In this document: positions 1-5,460 of the stretch, piece by piece
How positions within the stretch are numbered: the first letter of the stretch is position 1
Layout of the letters: each line of letters begins with the position of its first letter
Assembly: GCA_027325115.1 (NCBI GenBank)
Contig: DAHWFG010000482.1
Coordinates: 1 to 7,813, forward strand
DNA: 7,813 nucleotides
Source of the DNA: JAKBCQ01 sp021807585
Lineage (GTDB): Bacteria > Planctomycetota > Planctomycetia > Isosphaerales > Isosphaeraceae
Direction of reading: 5' to 3'
Notes under the pieces: model-generated
The model's input: only the letters and a program-made list of their open reading frames with translations
What the model was told of the DNA's origin: nothing
The model's database searches: none
Position numbers and translations under genes: made by a program

Positions 1-1
1 G

Positions 2-1240
2 TATTCGCTGAGCAAGAGCTTCACGTCGACCGCGGTGGGTCTGGCGATTTCCGAGGGGAAATTGAGCTTGGACGACGCGGTGTTGAAGTTCTTTCCCGAC
101 GACGCCCCCGCCGAGCCGAGCGGTCATCTCAAATCGATGCGGGTGAGCGACTTGTTGCGGATGTCGACCGGCAATCAAACCGAGCCGGGGCGGAAGCCGG
201 GGGAAGTTTGGACGAAGGCGTTTTTGGCGCATCCCGTGCCGTTCAAGCCGGGGACGCACTTTCTTTATAACACGTCGGCGACGTACATGCTTTCGGCGAT
301 CGTGCAGAAGACGACGGGTGAGACCGTGCTCGATTATTTGCGCCCTCGCTTGTTCAATCCTTTGGGTATTGAGAATCCGACGTGGGGGGCGAGTCCGCAG
401 GGGATTTCGCTGGGGGGTTACGGATTGAGCGTACGGACCGAGGACATTGCGAAATTCGGTCTTCTGTATTTGAACAAAGGTAAATGGAATGGAGCGGTTT
501 TGGTTCCCGAGGGTTGGGTTGAGCGGGCGACATCGCGGCAAACATCGAACGGGAGCGATCCCAAGAGCGATTGGGATCAGGGTTACGGGTATCAATTTTG
601 GCGCTCTCGGCACGGCGCGTTTCGCGGCGACGGCGCGTTCGGGCAGTATTGCGTGGTTCTTCCCGAGCAAGACGCGGTGATCGCGATCACGAGCGGGGTG
701 AAGAACATGCAGGGCGTGCTCGATCTGGTGTGGGATAAGCTTTTGCCTGCGATGAAGGCCGAATCGCTTGCCGCCGACGACGCGGCGCGGGAGAAGCTGG
801 GACAAAAACTCGCGGGTCTGACGATGCGTCCGCCTCAAGGCTCGGCGAGTTCGGAATCGCTTGAAAAAGTGTCGGGCAAGAAATATGTATTTCCGACGAA
901 CGATCGCAAGATCGAGGCGATCACGCTCAAAGCGAACGCCGACGGCGAAACGACGTTGATCGTGCGAACCGACGGGGTCGATCGTACGATCGATTGCGTT
1001 CGAGGGGGTTGGAAGAAGGGGAAGATCGCGTTCGGCAGGTTTACCGAACAGCCCGCGGCGGCGAGCGGAGCATGGACGGGGGACGATACGTTCAAAGCAA
1101 AGATCTGTTTTTATGAAACGCCGTTTACGATTAGCGTCGAGATCAAGTTCGCGGGAGACGAGGCGACCGTGGGGGTGGAGTCCAACGTCGGTTTTGGTCC
1201 CACGGGCGAGGCGAAGCTTTCGGGCAAGGTTGAGAAGTGA
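2..1240 (+). CDS. Class C beta-lactamase-related serine hydrolase, 3' part (start lies before the window)
   Basis: This is the 3' part of a serine hydrolase of the penicillin-binding protein/class C beta-lactamase superfamily (Beta-lactamase, PF00144 type). The reading frame is open from base 2, and the first codons read YSLSKSFTSTA. That is the SxxK active-site motif, with the nucleophile Ser at bases 5-7 and the general base Lys at 14-16. A GTG at 35 is therefore internal and not the start. The second motif is YNTSA, with Tyr at 266-268. The equivalent of the third motif (KTG/HxG) is probably the GDGAFGQ stretch around 626-646, so the usual Lys or His appears replaced. The catalytic domain runs to about base 740. 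A separate C-terminal domain of about 135 residues, rich in beta-strand-like alternation, fills about 830-1237. Related proteins are exported esterases, D-aminopeptidases or peptidases, and true beta-lactamase activity is unlikely. The family call is firm; the substrate is unknown. No signal peptide can be judged because the N-terminus is missing. Confidence 0.88.
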   Translation, partial: YSLSKSFTSTAVGLAISEGKLSLDDAVLKFFPDDAPAEPSGHLKSMRVSDLLRMSTGNQTEPGRKPGEVWTKAFLAHPVPFKPGTHFLYNTSATYMLSAIVQKTTGETVLDYLRPRLFNPLGIENPTWGASPQGISLGGYGLSVRTEDIAKFGLLYLNKGKWNGAVLVPEGWVERATSRQTSNGSDPKSDWDQGYGYQFWRSRHGAFRGDGAFGQYCVVLPEQDAVIAITSGVKNMQGVLDLVWDKLLPAMKAESLAADDAAREKLGQKLAGLTMRPPQGSASSESLEKVSGKKYVFPTNDRKIEAITLKANADGETTLIVRTDGVDRTIDCVRGGWKKGKIAFGRFTEQPAAASGAWTGDDTFKAKICFYETPFTISVEIKFAGDEATVGVESNVGFGPTGEAKLSGKVEK

Positions 1241-1278
1241 ACGAAGGCTTTCTCCTCGGGTTGACGACAAAACAACGG

Positions 1279-1298
1279 CGAGCCGAAGGATCGGCTCG
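1279..1298. repeat. Perfect 8-bp hairpin downstream of the serine hydrolase
   Basis: CGAGCCGA (1279-1286) and TCGGCTCG (1291-1298) are perfect reverse complements around a 4-base AGGA loop. It lies 38 bases after the stop codon at 1240. There is no T-run after it, so it is not a classical intrinsic terminator, but it could mark a transcript 3' end, stabilise it, or act with Rho. Confidence 0.5.
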
Positions 1299-1303
1299 TG
1301 AAT

Positions 1304-1337
1304 CGCCGCGATCGCCGGTTGGACCGGGGTCGCGGCG
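1304..1337. terminator. Nested hairpin between the convergent serine hydrolase and tRNA-Gln
   Basis: The outer stem CGCCGCGA (1304-1311) pairs perfectly with TCGCGGCG (1330-1337). Inside it, CCGGT (1315-1319) pairs with ACCGG (1323-1327) around a 3-base loop, giving a long interrupted hairpin. It lies between a plus-strand gene and a minus-strand tRNA that are transcribed towards each other, so a bidirectional transcript end is the likely role. It lacks a strong T-run on either side, so the termination role is inferred from position and pairing. Confidence 0.45.
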
Positions 1338-1400
1338 AGGGAATTCAAACAATGAATGGAAATATGGAGTTGAATAGAATGGTTACGGTGAAGGAATAAG

Positions 1401-1471
1401 CTGGGGATCCTGGATTCGAACCAGGACTACTTGATCCAGAGTCAAGCGTGCTACCGTTACACCAATCCCCA
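1401..1471 (-). tRNA. tRNA-Gln (anticodon CTG)
   Basis: Read on the minus strand this is a complete 71-base tRNA. The acceptor stem is TGGGGAT paired with ATCCCCA, the D stem is GTG/CAC, the anticodon stem is CTTGA/TCAAG, and the T stem is CCTGG/CCAGG around the loop TTCGAAT. The anticodon loop is CTCTGGA, giving anticodon CTG, which reads the glutamine codon CAG. The discriminator base is G, as usual for tRNA-Gln. The 3' CCA is not encoded, because the next bases are CTT, so a CCA-adding enzyme is needed. All stems pair without mismatch, and a near-consensus promoter lies 20 bases upstream. No direct copy of its 3' end occurs elsewhere in the window, so there is no sign of integration into it here. 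Confidence 0.95.
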
Positions 1472-1490
1472 ATTTTCGGCGTGGCCTCTT

Positions 1491-1520
1491 TTTGTAGCGG
1501 CGAGTGAGCGTGGATGTCAA
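1491..1520 (-). promoter_or_regulatory. Sigma-70-type promoter of tRNA-Gln
   Basis: On the minus strand a perfect -35 box TTGACA (bases 1520-1515) is followed after 18 bases by TACAAA (1496-1491), which matches 4 of 6 in the -10 consensus. Transcription would start near 1484, about 13 bases before the mature tRNA 5' end at 1471. That is a typical arrangement for a stable-RNA gene. Confidence 0.75.
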
Positions 1521-1775
1521 GGGTTTGAGGCGCGCAAACGATCTCTCGACCTCCCAAGGCTCCTCCCGGTTTCATCCCGGGGTTGTCGAGTCGCCGGGCG
1601 CCGGTACAATGCGAAGGTGTGGATCGAGCCGTGAGAATCCGACGATCGTTCGGCGAGAAGCTCGGTTTACCGGCGAACTCGCGATCCCTGAAGCGTCAGA
1701 AGGTTTCCGTCGGGTTAGGGTTCACGAGCGACCGAGCGGGCGACGATTGGACGAGAACGACCGAGGGATCGATTG
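1521..1775. other. Noncoding stretch between the divergent tRNA and phosphatase promoters
   Basis: Counting from the tRNA 5' end, about 300 bases lack a convincing gene. The tRNA promoter occupies the left end, and a candidate promoter for the phosphatase lies at 1583-1610. The remaining 160 or so bases would be a leader of the phosphatase mRNA. Short open frames here have no ribosome site or recognisable protein, and I see no strong hairpin. Confidence 0.5.
1583..1610 (+). promoter_or_regulatory. Candidate promoter for the phosphatase-thioesterase operon
   Basis: TTGTCG (1583-1588, 4 of 6 to the -35 consensus) is followed after 16 bases by TACAAT (1605-1610, 5 of 6 to the -10 consensus). 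It is the best plus-strand match between the tRNA and the phosphatase. It would give a leader of about 160 bases before the start at 1776. The same TACAAT box precedes the transporter gene at 5892, which suggests the local housekeeping sigma factor accepts it. Confidence 0.5.
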
Positions 1776-2468
1776 ATGAAGCGAAGGATTCGCCGTTTCG
1801 CGGTTATCGTCTTTGCGGTTCCGCTGATCGTCACGGGAAGTTGGTTCGGCTATAAGTTCGCGACGGCTAATTTCGCCGAGGTCGTTCCGGGCGCGATTTA
1901 TCGGTCGGGGCAGCTTGATTCGAAGACGCTGGGCCGCCTTGTCGGCGAGAAAAAGATCAAGACGGTGTTGAACTTACGGGGATCGCATCCCGAATCGGAA
2001 TGGTATCGTCGTGAGCGGGAAGCGACGCTCTCGGCGGGAGCGGTTCAGGTTGATATTGCGTTGTCTTCGAGCGAATGGATGTCTCGTGCGCAGGCGAAGG
2101 CGCTTCTGGAGGCGCTTGACACATCGGAATATCCGATTTTGATACATTGTTGGAGGGGCGCCGAGCGGACGGGGCTCGTTTCGGCGATCACCCGGCTGCT
2201 CGCGGCGGAAGGTTCGATCGCCGCGGCGGAGGGGCAGTTTTCGTGGCGTTATTTGTACTTTCCGGTGGGTCATGGAGTGATGATGACGAAACACATTCGT
2301 CAATATCAAGATTGGCTTACGGAGGAAAAGCTTGCGCATACGCCCGAAACGTTTCGGCGTTGGCTGCGATCGGGGTATCGTCCGGGGAGTCCGTGCCGTG
2401 AGGATTGGCCTTACGATCCTTATCCGGTGATCGTCGTCTCGAAACCGAAAGCGACCGCGATTCGATGA
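1776..2468 (+). CDS. Membrane-anchored dual-specificity/tyrosine phosphatase
   Basis: A 230-residue cysteine-dependent protein phosphatase. The P-loop signature HCWRGAERTG lies at residues 124-133 and has the nucleophile Cys125 and the phosphate-binding Arg131 of the HCx5R motif. Asp93, 32 residues before the cysteine, is the best candidate for the general acid. Residues about 42-68 (IYRSGQL, then VLNLRG) match the start of the DSP/Siw14-like phosphatase fold. The N-terminus has five basic residues (2-7) and then a hydrophobic stretch (8-25), so the protein is probably a single-pass membrane protein with the enzyme outside the cytoplasm. ATG at 1776 is preferred over TTG at 1773 because GAGGGA at 1763-1768 sits 7 bases upstream. 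The last four bases ATGA overlap the next gene, which implies translational coupling. The substrate cannot be read from the sequence: phosphotyrosine, phosphoserine, phosphoinositide-like or another phosphate ester are all possible. Confidence 0.85.
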   Translation: MKRRIRRFAVIVFAVPLIVTGSWFGYKFATANFAEVVPGAIYRSGQLDSKTLGRLVGEKKIKTVLNLRGSHPESEWYRREREATLSAGAVQVDIALSSSEWMSRAQAKALLEALDTSEYPILIHCWRGAERTGLVSAITRLLAAEGSIAAAEGQFSWRYLYFPVGHGVMMTKHIRQYQDWLTEEKLAHTPETFRRWLRSGYRPGSPCREDWPYDPYPVIVVSKPKATAIR

Positions 2469-2878
2469 GTGAGACGAACAAGGCACAGGAATTTCATGAT
2501 ACTTTGATTCGAGTGCGGTACGCCGAGACCGACCGGATGGGGTTGTTGCATCACGCGAATTACTTTGTCTATTTCGAGACGGCGCGGACCGAGATGCTTC
2601 GTGCGCGGGGCTTTTCGTATCGCGACATCGAGGACTCGGGATGTTTTTTAGTCGTGGTGGAGATCGGCTGCAAGTTCAAGCGGCCCGCGTATTATGATGA
2701 TCTTTTAACGATAAGAACATTCGTCGAACGTGTGACGCACGTGAAGATTGTGCATCGATATGAGGTGATGCGAGACGGCGTTTTGTCGGCCGAGGGGCGA
2801 TCGACACTGGCGTGTGTGGACCGCGAGGGAAGGCCGCGGGCGCTTCCCGAATCGCTGCGCGGCGGCGACGGCGATTGA
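2465..2878 (+). CDS. Hotdog-fold acyl-CoA thioesterase (4HBT/YbgC-like)
   Basis: A 137-residue protein of the 4-hydroxybenzoyl-CoA thioesterase family, full length for the group. The signature YAETDRMGLLHHANYFVYFE lies at residues 19-38, with Asp23 in the position of the catalytic aspartate and His30 seven residues on, as in YbgC-type enzymes. The rest follows the hotdog pattern, with long helix residues up to about 50 and then strands such as FLVVVEIGCKFKRPA. It would hydrolyse acyl-CoA thioesters in the cytoplasm. The start at 2465 lies inside the ATGA shared with the phosphatase stop, so the two are one operon and probably coupled. The frame is open further upstream to 2405, but there is no ribosome site there and residue 1 at 2465 fits the family. 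No tol-pal genes are near, so I do not give it the name ybgC. Confidence 0.88.
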   Translation: MSETNKAQEFHDTLIRVRYAETDRMGLLHHANYFVYFETARTEMLRARGFSYRDIEDSGCFLVVVEIGCKFKRPAYYDDLLTIRTFVERVTHVKIVHRYEVMRDGVLSAEGRSTLACVDREGRPRALPESLRGGDGD

Positions 2879-2897
2879 GCCGCGAGCGATCGCGGCT
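2878..2897 (+). terminator. Hairpin terminator with a GCGA tetraloop at the end of the thioesterase gene
   Basis: AGCCGCGA (2878-2885) pairs perfectly with TCGCGGCT (2890-2897) around GCGA, a GNRA-type tetraloop. The stem starts with the last base of the stop codon. The tail is only TTGATC, so termination may be weak or Rho-assisted. Directly after it lies the 10-base palindrome TTTGATCAAA (2897-2906). Confidence 0.55.
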
Positions 2898-3045
2898 TTG
2901 ATCAAAATGCGTTCTTGTAGGTATCTGGATCGAAATATGTCGAGCAAATCTATCTAAGCGCACGAATATCGGTCGGAGGGGGATCCCCGCGGCGCGATCG
3001 GGCGGGTCGTCGTGGGCGATCGCCAATCATTATGATCTATGTATA

Positions 3046-3516
3046 TTAAATGCCTTCGATGTTTCCATCGAAGACGGTTTCGGCGTCGCTGACGACTCCG
3101 TGGAGGATCGCCGCGGCGTCTTCCTCGTCGAGGCCGAGGAGTTCGCGGATTTCGTCGAGTCGATCGTGTTCGCTGGGGGTGACGACGCGATCGGCGACGA
3201 TGCGACGAATCGCCCAGGTGAATTCTTCCTGTTTGCACGCCGAGACCCAGTCGGAGTCGAGCGCGAGGGCTTTTTCGTCGGAATCAAGGTTTGCGAATTC
3301 GGCCTGTGTTCTTGGGTAAAGTTCGACCGCGCGGCGGAGTTTTCGGCGCCATTGCTCGCGATCGTAACCGGTCGTGGAAGCGGACGAATCCGGTGCGGCG
3401 GGATCGGGCGAAAGCGAAACCCCGCTTTGAGCTCCGGGGTCGGGACGTTTGGCGGAGATCCCGGCAAGTGCGTGTCGATCCTCGAGCACGCGCTTCAGCT
3501 TATCGAGAAAGCTCAT
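3046..3516 (-). CDS. Hypothetical protein with a possible TerB-like C-terminal segment
   Basis: A 156-residue cytoplasmic protein that I do not recognise firmly. Residues 1-20 are a charged amphipathic helix. Residues 21-50 are a Pro/Ser/Ala-rich linker, and residues 51-150 are helical and acidic. The segment at 101-138 (around IVADRVVTPSEHDRLDEI, then LLGLDEEDAAAIL) resembles the repeating helix pattern of TerB-like domains, in which an AD-x-x-v-s-x-x-E turn precedes a helix ending in LGL. That is a resemblance only. The start ATG at 3516-3514 has a good site, GAGGA, about 8-9 bases upstream. It follows the secreted serine hydrolase after 27 bases with no promoter seen between, so it is probably the second gene of that operon. 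There is no signal peptide or membrane segment. Confidence 0.72.
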   Translation of the reverse strand: MSFLDKLKRVLEDRHALAGISAKRPDPGAQSGVSLSPDPAAPDSSASTTGYDREQWRRKLRRAVELYPRTQAEFANLDSDEKALALDSDWVSACKQEEFTWAIRRIVADRVVTPSEHDRLDEIRELLGLDEEDAAAILHGVVSDAETVFDGNIEGI

Positions 3517-3543
3517 CGGACGATTCCTCGTGGAAAAAACTTT

Positions 3544-4671
3544 TCATTGAGACGAACGATCGGCTTCGAATCGGCGCGGTTTGGGAACACCCGAATCGGT
3601 CTTGGGGGATTCGGCGGAGTCGGATCGACCGCCGGTTGCGCGAGGTTGATCCAACGCGTCTGGATGCGCCGTGGCGGTTTTGGACGCGGGAACGCTCGTC
3701 GCGGGGGGGTTCGAACCCGCGGCAGGCGGAGGCTGATCCGCGGGTTTCGCCGCGGCTTTTCCTCCCGCGCTCGCTTTTTCGGCCTTGGGAGGATTGAAAT
3801 AATCATACACGGCGCGGGCGACCTGGGCGCAGAGCCGATTACCCGCGTTGTCGGGAGCGTAACGCTTATCTTCGTTGTCTTTGGTTAATACGCAAAGCGC
3901 GATCGGCCCCGCGGGGGTGTATAAAATACCCGCCGCGGTGCGGATCTCGTCGACGCTCCCCGTCTTGAACGCGACCTTCGTTCCCGGCGGCAGAAATCGT
4001 GGAAACTTGTCTTTATCGTCGCATGCTTTTAAATGATCAAGCATCGCCTCGCAGGCGTCTTTGGAAACGAGTTCTTTTTTGTAGATTTTTTCACACAAAA
4101 TGATCATATCGGCGGCGGTGGTTGAGCCGAGGCCGAATTGTTTGCTCCGGTCGGGGAAGATCGAGGTATCGCGGCGATAGACTTTGGAGTGGATTTTGGT
4201 GGCGGGCATGCCGAGCGATTCCATTCGTTTGGCGGTGGCGGCGAGGCCGATCTGGTCGAGGACGAGGTTGGTCGCGGTGTTATCCGAGTAGACGATCATC
4301 AGGTGGACGGCGTCGACGAGGGGGAAGGTTGTTCCATCGGAGAAGTGATACGTAAGGATTCCCGAACCTGGAACTTTATCGGCTTTTTTCAGGGTGATCG
4401 TCTTGGCGAGGTCGATTTTGTGATCGTTCGCCTGGAAATAGGCTTCGATCATCACGGCGAGTTTGATGAGGCTGGCGGTCGGCATGGGCTCGGCGGCGTT
4501 GAGGTTGTACGAGACTCCGGTATCAAGATGTTTGACGGCGATCGCAACCTTCCCTTTGTGCGCGTCGACGAGCGGTTTGAGGACCGATTCGAGCGTCTCC
4601 TCGGCGGCGACGGCCGCGGCGGAAACCCCTGCGAACGAAGCGATCAGGAAGATCCACGGAAGCGTTTTCAT
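3544..4671 (-). CDS. Secreted class A beta-lactamase-like serine hydrolase with Pro/Ala/Lys tail
   Basis: A 375-residue exported protein of the class A beta-lactamase/DD-peptidase fold (Beta-lactamase2 type). Residues 1-23 are a signal peptide ending AVAA before EE. The active-site motifs are present in order: SLIK at 67-70 (Ser67, Lys70), SDN at 129-131 and KTG at 236-238. The class A omega-loop motif with Glu166 (ExxLN) is not visible. The region is KVYRRDTSIFPDRSKQFG (163-180), so fast deacylation of beta-lactams is doubtful and a peptidoglycan or other hydrolase role is possible. The catalytic domain ends near residue 288 (YDYFNPPK). About 85 residues of Pro, Ala, Lys and Ser low-complexity sequence follow, perhaps a wall- or surface-interacting tail. 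The start at 4671 is chosen over upstream in-frame codons (to 4716) because it gives a clean signal peptide, although the ribosome site (GGCGGA) is weak. It lies 27 bases before the next minus-strand gene. Confidence 0.87.
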   Translation of the reverse strand: MKTLPWIFLIASFAGVSAAAVAAEETLESVLKPLVDAHKGKVAIAVKHLDTGVSYNLNAAEPMPTASLIKLAVMIEAYFQANDHKIDLAKTITLKKADKVPGSGILTYHFSDGTTFPLVDAVHLMIVYSDNTATNLVLDQIGLAATAKRMESLGMPATKIHSKVYRRDTSIFPDRSKQFGLGSTTAADMIILCEKIYKKELVSKDACEAMLDHLKACDDKDKFPRFLPPGTKVAFKTGSVDEIRTAAGILYTPAGPIALCVLTKDNEDKRYAPDNAGNRLCAQVARAVYDYFNPPKAEKASAGGKAAAKPADQPPPAAGSNPPATSVPASKTATAHPDALDQPRATGGRSDSAESPKTDSGVPKPRRFEADRSSQ

Positions 4672-4766
4672 CAAGATCCGCCGAGGATTGGGGTGAATCG
4701 ATCGATCAACGTTCAAGAACCCGTTAAGGCCGACGAGAATCCCAAGCGGGCAAGCGAACGCGATTC

Positions 4767-4796
4767 ATTATGCCGGCGCCGCGGGCTTCGTCTCAA
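4767..4796 (-). promoter_or_regulatory. Sigma-70-type promoter of the secreted serine hydrolase operon
   Basis: On the minus strand TTGAGA (4796-4791, 5 of 6 to the -35 consensus) is followed after 18 bases by CATAAT (4772-4767, 5 of 6 to the -10 consensus). Transcription would begin near 4760 and give a leader of about 90 bases before the ATG at 4671. Confidence 0.6.
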
Positions 4797-4913
4797 GCGG
4801 ATGCGGGATGGAGCGAGCGGTTTCTTTCAGATGACCGAAATCGCCCGATTCCCCCGCTCGCTAGTTCGGGGCGATTGGATCATTGTGCGCATTCGAGGCG
4901 CGTTTCTCAAAAA

Positions 4914-4930
4914 CGATGCGTTGCGCATCG
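4914..4930. repeat. Perfect inverted repeat, 7-bp arms
   Basis: CGATGCG (4914-4920) and CGCATCG (4924-4930) flank a TTG loop. It may be a protein-binding site or an RNA hairpin; nothing in the sequence decides between them. Confidence 0.5.
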
Positions 4931-4942
4931 CGGTCGATCGCG

Positions 4943-4990
4943 ATTCGGGGCGAGATTCCCCGTGAATGACAGAAACCGGGGTGATGAATC
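4943..4990 (+). promoter_or_regulatory. Possible alternative-pairing RNA element
   Basis: Three blocks lie in order: ATTCGGGG (4943-4950), ATTCCCCG (4955-4962) and CGGGG...GAATC (4977-4990). The middle block can pair with the first (CGGGG/CCCCG plus ATTC/GAAT across a 2-base bulge) or with the third (CCCCG/CGGGG plus GATTC/GAATC), but not both. Such mutually exclusive stems are typical of attenuators and riboswitches. No known class is recognised, and transcription of this stretch is not shown. Confidence 0.25.
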
Positions 4991-5089
4991 GGTGTTGGAT
5001 GATTGTCGAGGCGGGTTCGACCGTTAGCGTTCTCGCGGCGGGCGAATGACTTTGAGCGGTTTCTTGCCGGCAACGATTTGGATGATTTG

Positions 5090-5095
5090 AAGGAG
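5090..5095 (+). promoter_or_regulatory. Ribosome-binding site of the small secreted peptide
   Basis: AAGGAG, a near-perfect Shine-Dalgarno match, ends 8 bases before the ATG at 5104. It is the strongest reason to treat this short frame as a real gene. Confidence 0.75.
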
Positions 5096-5103
5096 TCGAG
5101 ACG

Positions 5104-5316
5104 ATGAGACGGAAAGTGATCGTGTTGTTCGTTCTGGCGATTCTCGGATTTTCAGAAGTCGCCGCGTATGCGCAGGTTGCGGCGCCGACTTCGAAGTCGA
5201 GCGATCATTCGACGGTCGCGGCGCGTCGGGTCGCTTACGGGCGTCATCGTCGTCATCGTCGTCCGCATCGGCCGCGCCGCGTGGTTGGAACGACTGCGGG
5301 ATCGTTGATTCGGTGA
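5104..5316 (+). CDS. Small secreted His/Arg-rich peptide
   Basis: A 70-residue protein with no family I recognise. Residues 2-4 are basic, residues 5-16 are hydrophobic and AYAQ at 21-24 is a fitting signal-peptidase site, so the mature product would be about 47 residues. Its centre (47-59) reads RHRRHRRPHRPRR and is extremely basic. Part of it is encoded by two tandem copies of the 9-mer CGTCATCGT (5242-5259). The frame has a strong ribosome site 8 bases upstream, and two hairpins follow its stop. Possible roles are binding of acidic wall polymers, nucleic acid or metal ions through His, or an antimicrobial peptide; none is shown. It stands alone between a minus-strand operon and an unrelated plus-strand gene. 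That it is a real, exported product is likely; its function is unknown. Confidence 0.7.
   Translation: MRRKVIVLFVLAILGFSEVAAYAQVAAPTSKSSDHSTVAARRVAYGRHRRHRRPHRPRRVVGTTAGSLIR
5242..5259 (+). repeat. Two tandem 9-base repeats coding for RHR-RHR
   Basis: CGTCATCGT occurs twice without interruption and in frame, coding for Arg-His-Arg twice in the basic core of the small secreted peptide. A degenerate continuation (CGTCCGCATCGG) follows, which suggests slippage-driven growth of the motif. Confidence 0.85.
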
Positions 5317-5339
5317 AATTGCGAGATTTGAGCGAGAAG

Positions 5340-5367
5340 GCGTGCGAATCGGCTCGTTTGCGCACGC
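5340..5367 (+). repeat. First of two tandem hairpins after the small peptide gene
   Basis: GCGTGCG (5340-5346) pairs with CGCACGC (5361-5367) around a 14-base loop, followed by GTTTTC. The short T-run makes it a candidate terminator working together with the next hairpin. Confidence 0.45.
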
Positions 5368-5375
5368 GTTTTCAT

Positions 5376-5416
5376 AAGCCGTCGGCGCGACGATCGGTCG
5401 ACCGGCGGCTTTATTA
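5376..5416 (+). terminator. Rho-independent terminator candidate after the small peptide gene
   Basis: AAGCCGTCGG (5376-5385) pairs with CCGGCGGCTT (5402-5411) along 10 positions with one G-U pair, around a 16-base loop. The 3' arm runs directly into TTATTATT. It is the best intrinsic-terminator shape in the window and lies 60 bases after the stop at 5316. Confidence 0.6.
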
Positions 5417-5446
5417 TTGTGCATATTCAGATACATTCAATAAAAT
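5417..5446 (+). promoter_or_regulatory. Weak candidate promoter before the TTG-start gene
   Basis: TTGTGC (5417-5422, only 3 of 6 to -35) and TAAAAT (5441-5446, 5 of 6 to -10) are separated by 18 bases in an unusually AT-rich patch. Transcription would start near 5453, leaving a leader of fewer than 10 bases before the TTG at 5461. Confidence 0.3.
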
Positions 5447-5460
5447 AATAGCTGAATCCA

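Larger units (their letters stand above)
4797..5103. other. Noncoding stretch with hairpins upstream of the small secreted peptide
   Basis: Together with the serine hydrolase leader this makes a 432-base gap (4672-5103) without a convincing gene. A plus-strand open frame reaches 4965, but it is the antisense shadow of the serine hydrolase. Visible structure is a perfect 7-bp hairpin at 4914-4930, a GC stem at 4943-4967 whose 3' arm can also pair with 4977-4990, and the 10-base palindrome TTGCCGGCAA at 5064-5073. I found no good plus-strand promoter for the gene at 5104. Confidence 0.45.

Noticed and set aside
35..37. GTG at 35 as the start of the first hydrolase
   Set aside because: The frame is open to base 2 and the bases before 35 encode the SxxK active-site motif, so the true start is outside the window.
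1974..2486. 170-codon minus-strand frame over the phosphatase
   Set aside because: It is the antisense shadow of a gene with an intact HCx5R motif. The translation is Arg/Pro-rich and unlike any protein family.
2979..2988. GGGGATCCCC as a possible copy of the tRNA-Gln 3' end (attachment site)
   Set aside because: Only 8 bases are shared with the tRNA acceptor region and no integrase is present, so it is just a short palindrome.
2905..3045. Search for a small gene or terminator for the minus-strand operon between the convergent genes
   Set aside because: Apart from short palindromes (GGCGATCGCC at 3015-3024 and GGGGATCCCC) nothing with a stem plus T-run or a ribosome site was found.
3707..3718. 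GGGTTCGAACCC, resembling a tRNA T-arm
   Set aside because: No matching acceptor, D or anticodon stems surround it, and it lies within the coding tail of the secreted hydrolase.
3100..3888. 262-codon plus-strand open frame opposite the two minus-strand genes
   Set aside because: It is antisense to the secreted hydrolase tail and the hypothetical protein, which have motifs, start sites and a promoter. Its own translation is Gly/Arg-rich and without motif, typical of a GC-rich shadow frame.
4138..4965. 275-codon plus-strand open frame over the secreted hydrolase
   Set aside because: It covers the complement of the SDN and SxxK regions of the serine hydrolase. The product is repetitive in Gly/Asp/Arg, and the frame has no ribosome site.
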